Shown in pieces: positions 10,869-20,812 of a DNA stretch of 64,000 bases. The position numbers and the translations under genes are program-made. The notes under the pieces are model-generated. The model was not told the DNA's origin. It worked only from the letters and a program-made list of their open reading frames with translations, and made no database searches. Source of the DNA: Adiantum capillus-veneris (taxonomy: Eukaryota > Streptophyta > Polypodiopsida > Polypodiales > Pteridaceae); NCBI GenBank assembly GCA_014529385.2, contig CM043942.1:110354141-110418140 (forward strand). Direction: 5' to 3'. Numbering within the stretch: the stretch's first letter is position 1; every line of letters begins with the position of its first letter.

Positions 10869-12072
10869 TGGTGCAGCCAAAGTGTGTCGACTCTAGAAGA
10901 TGGCATGGACAGATGTGTATAGGCAAGCAGAAGCATGGCAAAGGACTGGAGCAGCTGGGAAGTTCATGGGATGGCAAGTGGCAGCGGAAGTGTATGCATG
11001 ATGCGGCTTATAGGCCAGGGAATGCTCCATAATGGGCTAATTGGGGTAGCAGGTGAAGGAGATGCAAAGTGCAGCCTTTGGGTCCAGAAATAAAGAGCTT
11101 GAAGTGTTGAAAGAACAGGTCCAGACGGTTCATCAAACCGAGCTACGGAGCCCAAGTTATTGAAGGTTGAAGTTTCAGTGGTTTGCAAATTCTTGCCGGA
11201 CAGGGCAGCGGGAGACAGATGGTCCAAGTGGAACTTAAGGTATAAATGTGTAGAGCTCAATTCATGGAGCCTACCCGTCTTTTCGGATTGCGGATCGGAG
11301 CCATGGTTTGCAAGATATGATCAGTTGAAGTTTTCCCGGGGGCCGGGTCTGAGCCCACTTGGCCGCATTGGAGGATGTGCTATCTGGCGTCTTTTGAGTA
11401 TCGACGAAGTTCTACAGCAGGAAGTACATCATACGGAGCTAGCAGGAAGTGATTGCATGCCAAACGGAGTTCGGGGCGAGAAGTTATGGCAGTCCGGAAA
11501 CTGGGTGTCTTTGTCCGGAGTTGATGGCAGATGATTTGATAGTGTTTTGGTGGCCTCGGGTCTTGGGCCTGGAAAAGTCGAATAGCGGTGCGGATTATGG
11601 TGAAGCAAACCGACAATGCAAGATTCCATCCGGTGTTTGCGGCTTGGCAGTAGGAGGTGGGAGCAGAAAATGGGAGCCAGGCAAAAGGTAGGCCAAAAGG
11701 TTTTTGTGCTTAAAAAAGGTGAAGGGACTTTTTTGAAATTCAAAAGGCTTGAAGCCTCCTGGGCCGCCACATGGCAGAGTGTAAACCCACATGCGAGATG
11801 GCGGGCTATTATGTCGGGCTATACCGTGGCCCCCCCATTAGTACACAAGAGGAGTGAGGGGAGCTCCCCTAACCCCCTAGCTATGGCGTTCGTTGGTCGG
11901 CGCTGCGCAGGCGCTGCAGTGGCGCATGGGGGCGATTTTGGCGGCAGTGGCCGGTGGTGCAAGGTGAGGGCGCACCCGTGGGCGGCTGCACGGCGGTGGA
12001 ATTCTGTGATGACGTGGCAGAAAGTAGGGGCTATGCCCGCGCCCGTAAGCAGCAAAGTTTTTTGAGGGGAAG

Positions 12073-12093
12073 CCCCCCCCCCCCCCCCCCCCC
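12073..12093. repeat. Homopolymer (C)21
   Basis: 21 consecutive C residues inside the J LTR. The exact length is prone to sequencing error. Confidence 0.9.
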
Positions 12094-12361
12094 AATAGCG
12101 ACATCGCTATTGCCTCAACGAGGGGGAGGGGTCCAGCTGCAGCAAAGAGGTGCCGGTAAAGGCAAAGGCTAAAGGCACTCAAGGGCCAAGAGAAAGGGAA
12201 GTCCAGGCGGCGGGATCGGATAAGGACGAGAGATGAGGCATGCAAAGCTTTCCAAAATAAACTAAGGCCAAGTGTTGGCAATGCATAAAAATTCTAAAAG
12301 AAGCTCCAAATGAAGTGCACGACATGGAAGACTCACCCATTTTTTCTTTTTTGCGACTCCT

Positions 12362-12378
12362 AGGCACACCCCTATAAA
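12362..12378 (+). promoter_or_regulatory. Probable TATA box of J LTR
   Basis: CACCCCTATAAAAGGAG is a strong TATA match about 520 bp before the LTR end. It fits an LTR promoter, but no transcript start can be shown from sequence alone. Confidence 0.55.
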
Positions 12379-12889
12379 AGGAGGTTTCTGTTCATTTGTT
12401 AGGGTCTTTTGACCAGTTGGATTTTTTTGCCTGTGTGAGTAAGTGAAAGCTTGAAGCTTGTGTGTTACTAAGCTTGCCATTGAAGCTGCATACATTGGTT
12501 GTACTACTCTCGATGCAATAATACCACTCGCTTGCCCCCATCTCCTGTGTTGCTTCTCCCCATCCCCCTCCTCTTCTCTCGCTCTTCGTGTATTGGCCAT
12601 TGCTTGCAGAGGGTTTGCCTGCAGCTCGAAGGGTGCTACCAAGAGGGAAAATTAGAAGTGTTTTGTGATTCGGAAAGGGTGAGTTGAGCAGTGTGGGTGC
12701 ATTTGTGTTGTGGGTGTTTTTTGCAAGATGTGAGGTAGTTGTTTTGTATGCTAAAGCGGAGTTGTTAGTGCAAATAAGCCAATTTAAAGGTGTTTTTTTA
12801 AAGGTTAGGGGTGTTGTGGAATCCCTGGGCTATAGAGAGGCAAGTATTTTGTGTGCTGGGTGTGTTCCCTATTCCCCCTCTCCATCTTC

Positions 12890-12904
12890 TGGTGCCCGCA
12901 CAGG
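12890..12904 (+). other. Putative PBS of J
   Basis: TGGTGCCCGCACAGG begins five bases after the LTR end. Like most PBS it begins TGG, complementary to the tRNA CCA end. I could not assign the tRNA. Confidence 0.6.
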
Positions 12905-13004
12905 GGAGCTGTCTGATGCTCCAATTTGCGGTTGAAAGTGGTGTTTTTGAGCCGACAAGGCGGTTGGTGGATGGTCGAGATGTTTGATGGTCGAGGTTCA
13001 AGCT

Positions 13005-14229
13005 GACAAAGATGGTGGAGCTAGGTTTTGGACCCATATTTACGGGCGTCGAAGATCTCGAGGATTGGTCAGCTGATTTTGAATTATGGCTGTTGTCGAT
13101 GTGTATATCGATGGATTCAAAAAGGTTATAGATGGTGCCGTTGTTGCTGTGAGGACGAGCCAAGGTGTGGTTTGATGGCTTAGAGAGCAGTGATCGAGAA
13201 TCATGGCAAAGGTTGTAGAGTTAGTTTCTGAAGCAGTTTTGAGAGGTGATTACGGTAGAAAAAGCCGGTCGAGGACTGAAGGCGGTACACCGGGATATAA
13301 GTAAAGATTTCTCTATTTTCATTGAGCAGTTTGAAGCTTGTTGGAAGCAGTTAGAGATTGCTACTGAGGTCAAAATCAATCAATCTTTGAAGCTGTCAAA
13401 GTTTTTAGAGTGCTTGCATCCGAGGATTAGAGAAAAGGTCGAAGATGGCGCAGATACCTATGAAGACATGGTCTATCTGGCAAAGATAAAGACCAGAAAG
13501 GTGAAGCAGAAGTTGGAGTTGGGAATGCTAAAGCCAGCAGATTATATGCTTGTTGTTGCGGAGGTAGCGAAGTGCTCTTTGGTCCAACCAAAGATGATTC
13601 CAATGGTGCAAAATGCAAGGCCTGTGGAGGTAAGACCTACTATTGGTTATGTTCCTTGGAGGTTTCCAGTTTGTGATGTGCATGTGTCGAGGGTGGAAGA
13701 GCTTGTCAACGAGGAGAAGCTCCATGTCGAGGTGAGCCAAGATGCAAAAGCGGTAGCAGATGTGGAGGTTCCGGTACGGATTGAAGAGGTAAAGCATGCT
13801 CTTGTTGAAAGTTTGCATGAAAAGGTAGCAGAATGCAATCGAGATGCAGATACTGAGGGTTCAGAAGCTGATGAAGAAAGTTTGCAAAGTGGTGAAGATG
13901 GTCAAGCTTTTGTGGAGCAGCAGGTGGATGCAAATGCTGATATGGAGTCGATATATGATGCCGATGCCAATGCCGATGATGATACAAGCTCGATTTGCTA
14001 GGATACAAGCGAGGAGAATAGTGCCGATGAGTATACATCCTATGACAAAGAAACGGAATCTGATGAACCCGAACTGGTAAAGGTAAAGCTGCCCTCTTAT
14101 ATGTTTGATGATATGGTTATAGCATATGTGCAAGAAGAGCAGGGAATAGAGCATGCCAAGATACTTGATGAAAGCCAAAAGGAGTGGTCTAGGCCTACAT
14201 GTGAAAGGTGGTATGTGGTGCCATGTTAA
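13005..14229 (+). pseudogene. J gag-like protein with acidic tail
   Basis: The region begins with degraded gypsy-type gag, VEDLEDWSADFELWLL near 13050 and AKVWFDGLE near 13160. A clean 252-codon frame follows (13246-14001). It contains FEACWKQLEIATEV and then LKLSKFLECLHPRIREKVED, a retrotransposon-gag capsid pattern, followed by a basic KTRKVKQK patch. The last third is a run of Asp, Glu and Ala. A TAG at 13999-14001 is followed by 76 more open codons of the same acidic character. There is no zinc knuckle. Element K carries a homologue in the same arrangement, which supports a real gag. The acidic tail has no known function. Confidence 0.7.
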
Positions 14230-14279
14230 TGGTTGTGCTGATGAAAGTAGAGGGGGAATGTGCCATGGTGGTGCAATAG

Positions 14280-14798
14280 GTGCAAAAGCTTGCCAAGAGA
14301 GATAAAGAGGCCGTGTTTATGAAGGAAATTGAGATGGATGCGGTGGAGAACGAGTTTCTCTCTTCCTTAGAGGAGCATGATGCAGCGGTAGAAGAGGTGA
14401 TTGAAGAGCAGTTGGTTGAAGTTGATGAACAGATGGTGTTGATCGACCTTGAAGGGCCAGTTGACGAGGAAGGGCTCAATGATGCTGGGATTGAGTGTGT
14501 GGCCAAAGAGGAGGTTGTGATGACAAAGACAGAGGAGATTCCGATGCAGCAGACATGTCCAAGGGTGGAGAAGGGAGAATCTCAAGCAGTGACTTTGCTT
14601 CCATTGAAGGTATGTAAATTATGGTTGATGAAAGAGGTGGCAGATACAACTCTATGGAGGCTGGTTCAGCACAGGGGTATACGCTCAAGGCCTCCACTTT
14701 ATTTGATCGGGAGGGAGTGTCAGACATGTGTTGTAGCTTGGTGTCAGGTACATGTTTTGTTGATGATTATATGTTTGGTGCTGCTTGGTATGGAGTAG
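14280..14798 (+). pseudogene. J acidic second coding region
   Basis: A 172-codon open frame. The first 80 residues are Glu/Asp/Val-rich and likely coiled (EEVIEEQLVEVDEQMV). Element K encodes the matching EEVIEEQAVEDDREVEQ on the minus strand near 26830, so the peptide is conserved between two copies. It is probably the continuation of the gag frame after a break at 14229. No domain was recognised. Confidence 0.55.
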
Positions 14799-15100
14799 AC
14801 ACGTTGCAAAGGAATGCATGGAGTGCAGAAGGTAAGCTATGGGCAGCCTACACACATGGTGGTCTAGGTGCTTGGGTAGGGCACTATTGGAGGTTGCTGC
14901 AAGTGGATGAAAGGGAACAGAGCCAGGTGTTTGATCCAGGTGGAAGCTATGTGATGCAGAGGGTGGGGCAACCCACTTGAAGGTTTGGCAATAGGGTGCA
15001 ATAAAACTATGTACATATGGTTTTAGCTTTCTCATAGTGCGTGCCAGGTTTTGCAGTTTATAGTGGAATAAAGCTCTTTTGTGGTTGAGCATAAATGCTC
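14799..15100 (+). other. J internal 3' region
   Basis: It contains the block CCAGGTGGAAGC about 160 bp before the PPT, which also occurs on the minus strand in K near 26320. It is untranslated or decayed. Confidence 0.6.
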
Positions 15101-15116
15101 AACAAGGGGGTGCGCA
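15101..15116 (+). other. Polypurine tract of J
   Basis: AACAAGGGGGTGCGCA lies just before TGATGCAGCC, the first bases of the 3' LTR. Confidence 0.65.
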
Positions 15117-15120
15117 ATGA

Positions 15121-15302
15121 TGATGCAGCCAAAGTGTGTCGACTTTAGAAGATGGCATGGACAGATGTGTACAGGCAAGCAGAAGCATGGCAAAGGACTG
15201 GAGGAGCTGGGAAGTTCATGGGATGGCAAGTGGCAGTGGAAGTGTATGCATGATGCGGCTTATAGGCCAGGGAATGCTCCATAATGGCTTAATTGGGGTA
15301 GC
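15121..15302 (+). repeat. Truncated 3' LTR of J
   Basis: 182 bp matching 10869-11050 with about seven substitutions, then an abrupt return to H gag at 15303. The remaining ~1.8 kb of LTR is missing. Confidence 0.85.
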
Positions 15303-15892
15303 TTAAAGAAAAATCTTTACAAACTTACTATGCTTCAAGGGAGGATGTTTCAAGCCTCTTTAATAGAGTAATGATCATAATCATGCGGCTCACTTACAGT
15401 CAAAGCCAAGTCCCGAAAGAAGATCAAGTCGTTGTGCTCCTGAGTGCTCCACCTGAAAGTTTTGACAGCATAGTCACAGTCTTAGAGCAAACGAAAAAAA
15501 TACCTTTCCTACAATATGTCACAGGGGCAATCAACGAAGAAGAAAAGAAATTAAAGAAGAAATATGATAAATTTGAATCAGTGGAAGGCACTTACCTGGC
15601 ATTGTCATCATCCAAGACGTCATCATCTAGAATGAACAATAAGAAGTGCTACGACTGTGGCAAGCTTGGACACTTTTCCAAGGACTGCTACAGAAAAAAA
15701 GTTGTAGCAACTACGGTGTCAAAGGGCATCCATCATCAAAATGTCACGCCAACGGTAGTAGCAGCGTTAACAAAAAAGGTAAAGGAAAAATCAACATTGC
15801 AGAGGACGCGGACGAAGAGGAAGAAAAAGAGGAGAGTTGTCTCCATGTCTATTCCTCATCCAATCCTTATTTTGGATACACTGATGTTTTTG
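15303..15892 (+). pseudogene. H gag C-terminus with zinc knuckle
   Basis: The frame restarts after J and is open from 15371. It includes PKEDQVVVLLSAPPESFDSI, the copia gag hinge, and a knuckle CYDCGKLGHFSKDC near 15650. A second degenerate knuckle with Tyr for the second Cys (CSNYGVKGHPSSKC) follows in the next frame, which shows a frameshift near 15700. A Lys/Glu-rich tail ends near 15895. This is the only protein of H. Confidence 0.85.
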
Positions 15893-16063
15893 TAGAAATA
15901 TGGGTGATCCTTAGCCTAATCATGAGTCAGTTTTTGTGACACCATATCATGCAGAAACCACCAAATTGTAAAGTCTGTGTGACTATAAGTCTGTGTGGCA
16001 ATGTCTATGTGACAATTTCTATGCGACAGCGAGTCTATAACATAATCTTAGTGGTCCATGCCT

Positions 16064-16074
16064 AAGGGGAGGAT
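16064..16074 (+). other. PPT of H
   Basis: AAGGGGAGGAT immediately precedes the 3' LTR (TGTTGAG). Confidence 0.88.
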
Positions 16075-16403
16075 TGTTGAGATAGACATGGGAAACTATC
16101 CTATACCTAAGTCCTAATCTGATGTGACACCTAGTGTATGTATGTGTGTAAATACTTTAAAAGACACCTGGAGAAGAAAGTTGGTAGTGCACCTAAAGCT
16201 CTATCTATATATATGCCTTTTTTGGGATTTTGTATATACCCCACTAGAGAGAATGCAATGCGATGTAACCTTATGATGTGTAATATAATACTAGCATTTT
16301 GAAGTATTGGACGTGTACTTTCACTTTAGAAAGCTCATTGTGTACCAATGGAAGTCTTCACCTTCAAACCCCTTGAGTTCTCTCACCCCCATCATACCCA
16401 ACA
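16075..16403 (+). repeat. 3' LTR of H
   Basis: 329 bp, differing from the 5' LTR at scattered positions. It begins TGTTGAGATAG and ends CCCAACA. Confidence 0.93.
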
Positions 16404-17690
16404 CCATGTACTCATCACTTATTTCTTTTGTTTGTTTTCTTTCCAAGTAATCTTTGTACATATTTTGTTCATTGAAAATAACATCCCTACTTCTAAAGAT
16501 TTTACCATCTTTAGGACTCCATAGGCGATACCCAAAGTCGGCTTCTCCATAGTCAATGAAAAAGCTCTTTTTGGACTTTGCATCTAGCTTTGACCTTAGG
16601 CTTCTCTCTATGTGCATAAAATCCTCGCACCCAAACACTTTGAGAAATGCATAATGCATCGGTTTACCTATCCATTCCTCTTCTGGAACTCCCCCATCCA
16701 ATGTTGTTGAGGGTGGCCAGTTGATTAAGTACAAAGATGTACTTATTGCTTCCGCCCAAAACTCAAGCGGTAGGCCTGCATGTAGCCGCATGCTTCGTGC
16801 TCGCTCCATGATTGTTCTGTTCATCCTTTTGAAAATTCCATTTTGTTGAGATGTCCTTAGGGTTGTCTTTTGCCTCCAAATGTCATCACTAGCACAAAAT
16901 ATTTCAAAAGCTTGGTTGCAATATTCGCCTCCATTGTCGGATTTGAGGCATTCAACCTTGGTACCTTCTTCATTCTCCACAAAGGCTTTCCACCTTTCAA
17001 ATATGGAAAACACATCAGATTTATTCTTCATTACATAAACCCATGTTTTCCTAGTTGTATGTATGTGAATGTTACATAGTACAACGAGCCACCAAGGGAT
17101 GGTGTACTTGCAAGACCCCAAACATTAGAATGCACTAATTCATATTTTTTACTTTTTATTTTATTTCTTGCCTTTTGAAATTTTACCCTCTGTTGTCTAC
17201 CGTAAACACAATCTTCACATAACTCTAAATCCACTTCTTTGAAACCTGCTAGAAGATTCTATGATTGAAGGATTTGCATTCATTTGGCACTCATATGTCC
17301 AAGCTAGTAGTGTCACACCCCACTATCAACTTATGTAGTTGTTGCACAAGTTGAAGATTGCGTGCTGACAGTACACAAGTGTACCAACCTTTTCTCCTTT
17401 GACAACCACCAAAGATCCCTTTGAGATCTTTCAATGATTGTTTTTGAACGCAATGTTGTGACCTTCATCATCCAATTGTTCTGTAGAGATTAATTTCTTG
17501 CAAACAGAAGGAACATGCGTAACATCTTTAAGCTTCCATTCATTTCCATTAGCAGTTTTGAGACCTTTGCCAAAAAAATTCACAAGCTTCATCATCTCCC
17601 AAGTATACATACCCAAAATTACCTTTGGTGTAATCTTGAAAATGTTCCTTATGTGGTGTCGCATGAAATGAATCCCCAGAATCTTATCCA
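16404..17690 (-). pseudogene. Copia A' integrase and protease
   Basis: The minus strand carries the protease DSGDSFHAT near 17670, the zinc-binding CEDCVYGRQ near 17210 and the second Asp in KSDNGGEYC near 16940. The QQNGIFKRMNRT block again has Lys at the normal catalytic Glu position. FGCEDFMH and SFFIDYGEADFGY follow. Frame breaks occur near 17040 and 17300-17420. It is homologous to 6113-7385 of copia A. Confidence 0.9.
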
Positions 17691-17950
17691 GGAATTAGTA
17701 GATACACGAGCCCGAGTCAATGCGGTCAACTATTTCACTTATCGTAAAGCAACTACTCAACCACTTAAGTATTTTCAAGGGTCGCAACAAGAGCCTCACT
17801 CTAGCTTTAGGGAAGATCAACTTGAATATTATGGTTCATGGATTCTCTTGCCCACATACTTTAATATGTATAGAGGATGAACACATGAATAAGGACCTAA
17901 TATTAGGTGTTCCGTGGATGAGAACCTACAGAGAAATTCCTACATAGCAA
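17690..17950 (+). pseudogene. Gypsy-type aspartic protease fragment
   Basis: A plus-strand stretch reads LVDTRARVNAVNYFTY, a degraded version of the gypsy LVDSGA...NA active site. After a frameshift it reaches KDLILGVPWMRTY, the conserved ILG.PW flap-end motif. It starts directly at the edge of A' and belongs to a separate, otherwise unseen gypsy element. Confidence 0.65.
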
Positions 17951-19386
17951 TTCAATATTGAGATGCCAATATTCAGGAGCTCACACTCAAAGGAGGACAA
18001 ATAAAAATACCATTTGCATAAGGTAAAGAGGAATGGAAAGAAGCTCTAAGTGATTTCCAATCAAACAAGCATGAGTCCTCAACCACAATTACAATTATAG
18101 CTCCAATAAAGAATTCTTAAGGGAAAACAATTGGATCCATATTTTTCACAAGATCCACCGCTACTAAAGATGAAATGGATATGGCCACGAAAGGAGAAAG
18201 GTGCAGCTTAGAGTAGAAGACCAACTGTCCGAAGCAGACAAGTCACACTATGGGCAACAAAGACCCCACCGCAACTCAAGCTAACCTCCATCAGGTACAA
18301 GTGGTTACCTAAAGTCAAACCACCAACCACGATTGGACCCACCGTTCCCAATCATAATATAGCAGACCGGTACATATTGTACCATAAGAACGTGCTCAAG
18401 TGCTATAGGATTTACTTTTCAAGAGAGTTCAACCACAACATACCTCGCCACCGGAAACCCTTGAGTATAATACTTCTGCACAGCATAGTGTGTTTAACTG
18501 CATTGACATCAATAACATTATAGGGCCAATCAGGGCCATGCATAGACACGACTTTGTAAGCTACGCATTGCACAACCAAAATACTCTGATATTCCGGCCG
18601 ACTCAAGCAAGGAGGGAGGGAGAGAATCTGAAAATGGAAAAATATATCTATCTGGAAAAGATACAGGCAATGTTTTGAAGTAATTGTGTGTTAACGTACG
18701 ATCTTTCTTGAATAAATTAGCCGATTGCCCTTGTAACACGATAATTGGGAAATGCAATAAGTTAATTCCTCAATATGTATATTGTACATAACTGCCAAAA
18801 GCCATAAATAGTGCAGTGTTTACTTATATTGTGTGTTTTTTGGCCAAAATCATTATGAAAATGGAACAATCCACAAAAATATGGCCAAAATATAAATTTA
18901 GGAGTGTTTTAGTATTTTTTGTGCATAGGATAAAATTTTTTGAGCAGTTAGGTTAATTTTCCTTTATTTTGCTAATAAAAGTTAATAAAATCCAAGAAAA
19001 TAAAAAATAATAAGTAGGAATGTCAAAATTTGATTTCAACTTCAAACGCCAAATCTTGAAGCTCGATGGAAAAGCCTTTTTTTTCTTTGAAGCAAATCCG
19101 ATCAAAAACTCAGCGAACACTGTGACTCACTAATCATCTGGAACAGAATGCGACAAAAAGATCTATGGATGTCAGTTTTCAAAGATTTTGATTCAGGAAT
19201 ACACTGTAATGCCTATCAGACTCACCTGGACAAGGGGTATCAAAAAAGTGTATAGTCCCTTAGGCCATTTTTTCCCCCATTTGCATTCTAAACTTTAGAG
19301 AGAGAGCTCCGAGTTGTGGATTTCAGCGACCTTCCACGCTCTCTTACACCCTATTTGTGGGCTCTTACTCACTCCAACCATGAGGG
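17951..19386. other. No gene supported
   Basis: The first 350 bp may continue the decayed gypsy polyprotein but carry no motif. 18700-19020 is AT-rich. Small open frames near 18400-18760 overlap on both strands and look accidental. Confidence 0.6.
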
Positions 19387-19580
19387 GTAAGTTCCTACCT
19401 ATGTCTAGAAGCATTTTGAATATCACATTGTCAACCACACGAGCAATATGAGGCACAGCAGCATAGACCAATCTGGGAACTTTTTAGGTAAGTTCCTACC
19501 TATGTCTAGAAGCATTTTGAATATCACATTGTCAACCACACGAGCAATATAGACCAATCCGGGAACTTTTTGGGCTCGAA
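19387..19580. repeat. Tandem duplication of ~102 bp
   Basis: The block from GTAAGTTCCTACC to GGGAACTTTTT is present twice (from about 19388 and 19490). The second copy lacks the 15-bp GAGGCACAGCAGCAT insert of the first. Confidence 0.93.
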
Positions 19581-19703
19581 ATCACTAACATCGGCCACAC
19601 CAGACCTCCATATTGCACCAAAAGTTAACCATAGGCTCTTCACTAGTAGGGCAACACACTGCTAGGGTCAAAGATGCAAAAAGTCTCTGAAAATTTCACC
19701 TAG

Positions 19704-20729
19704 TATCTTACGCACGTCGAAGATAGAGGACCCAGATCTAGACCAAATTTCACATATCTGTTGGGGCTATCATGTTAGGGATTTCTAGAGAGTTAGGGAT
19801 GCACCAGTCATCCGTGAATAGAAAGATGACCATATTGTTATTGCAAAGCAATATTTTGCACCACAATGCAAAATATCGATCCGTTTAACCTCAAACTCAA
19901 AGGGGACACTCTATACCTTACATTGGAGCTTTGCCAACCTTCAATGGCAGACAGCTAGTGACTAAAGACTCCAAGTCAAGCTCGGCTCAAAAGAGAACTG
20001 TCAACCTAATCAGGGATACCAACAAGTGCAAGAAATACAACCAAGGGCTTCACCCTTCATAATTAACCTAGTAAAAGCTATATGGGGCAGGATTAGGACC
20101 TAAATTGCACTAATATTATGTAAAAACTATCTTAGGTGCACCGAAGATAAACTAATAGGATGGAAGTACATTTTGCACACACTTTCACTTTGGCGTGATT
20201 GCCCTACCCCTCTTAGAGCCCACATCACACTGATACACTCATTTCATGCACAACTACTCTCACATGCACTTTACTGCACTAAATAGACTCAAGTATCTCA
20301 AAACTGATTTTTAGCTTGTCAATTCAAAACCCAACGTTATGGGACATCAAGAATCTACCCTCCACTACCAATCAAAGAGCCAGAAACACAAAACCTACCA
20401 AATCAGTCATTCTTTATCTTAGGTGCACCTAAGATAGAAATGATACAGGGAGGGTGTGACTTGCAATTTGATGACATAGATATGTCTACAATGGCCAAAT
20501 AAATCACCCTGACAAGTTTCATCAAGTTTGGCACAGTAAAACCCTATCAGTCACCAAAAGCTCTAAAAGCAGTAAAGCGGACATAAATTTGTGCACAATT
20601 CTCACCACGTGTCCAAAAGCTATCAAAATTTTGGCATATTACCAACCGCCCATACACTTCCCATGCATTCACTCTGACACCAATTTGCATGCACCTGCAC
20701 CCCTCTGTATCTTAGGCGCACCTAAGATA
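19704..20729. repeat. Four spaced 22-bp palindromes upstream of X1
   Basis: Sites at 19704-19725, 20128-20149, 20415-20436 and 20708-20729. The half-site is TATCTTAGGTG followed by its inverse complement. The third site is a perfect palindrome, the fourth has one change, the second is close and the first is degenerate. Spacings are 424, 287 and 293 bp. A lone half-site (TATCTTAGGCG) lies at 24555. The X1 coding region starts 84 bp after the last palindrome. Confidence 0.9.
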
Positions 20730-20812
20730 AATTTTGCTAAGATTGTGCTTTTTAGAGCCCATTTCTATCTTATTGGTTTCTCTACTTGATTGGGACTTGC
20801 TAACTTGGTAGT

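Larger units (their letters stand above)
10869..12884 (+). repeat. 5' LTR of J
   Basis: About 2.0 kb, TG...CA, ending TTCCCCCTCTCCA. A run of 21 C residues lies at 12073-12093. The 3' part includes CCCTATAAAAGGAGG near 12370, a likely TATA box with transcription starting tens of bases later. Open frames across it have no recognised product. Confidence 0.78.
10869..15302 (+). mobile_element. Gag-carrying LTR element J without pol (LARD-like)
   Basis: It starts TGGTGCAGCC with a long 5' LTR (10869-12884), followed by a PBS, a degraded gag region and a long acidic coding region. A PPT then leads to only 182 bp of 3' LTR (15121-15302), which match 10869-11050 with about seven differences. No protease, integrase or RT motif is present. 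The 3' LTR is truncated, so no TSD can be checked. Element K (26218-27870) and solo LTR S1 belong to the same or a related family. It sits inside the gag region of H. Confidence 0.82.
9825..16403 (+). mobile_element. Small gag-only copia element H (nested host of J)
   Basis: The 5' LTR is 9825-10156 and the 3' LTR is 16075-16403. They are about 330 bp each and highly similar, beginning TGTTGAGATAG and ending CCCAACA. The flanks are CTATG (9820-9824) and CCATG (16404-16408), a 5-bp TSD with one change. Removing J leaves about 2.1 kb that holds a PBS, one gag region and a PPT but no protease, integrase or RT. That is the layout described as TR-GAG elements, which must borrow pol functions. Confidence 0.92.
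9212..17690 (-). mobile_element. Copia A' (second, partial copy), split by H and J
   Basis: 9212-9824 is homologous to 5492-6110 of copia A, and 16404-17690 continues the same alignment to about 7385 of A. The join CAAGCT...CCATGTACTC is uninterrupted in A at about 6108-6118, so element H (9825-16403) entered an existing copy. Neither LTR of A' was found. It is truncated on both sides. Confidence 0.9.

Noticed and set aside
10826-11032. Duplicate small genes ending RPGNAP (also 15081-15284)
   Set aside because: The two frames lie in the two LTR copies of J, so their identity follows from LTR duplication.
13246-14001. Host gene for a 251-residue acidic protein
   Set aside because: It lies between an LTR with PBS and a PPT with a second LTR start, and a homologue occurs in K. 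It is better explained as gag.
19704-20729. CRISPR-like array
   Set aside because: The repeats are palindromes spaced about 290 bp apart with no uniform short spacers, and the setting is plant nuclear DNA.
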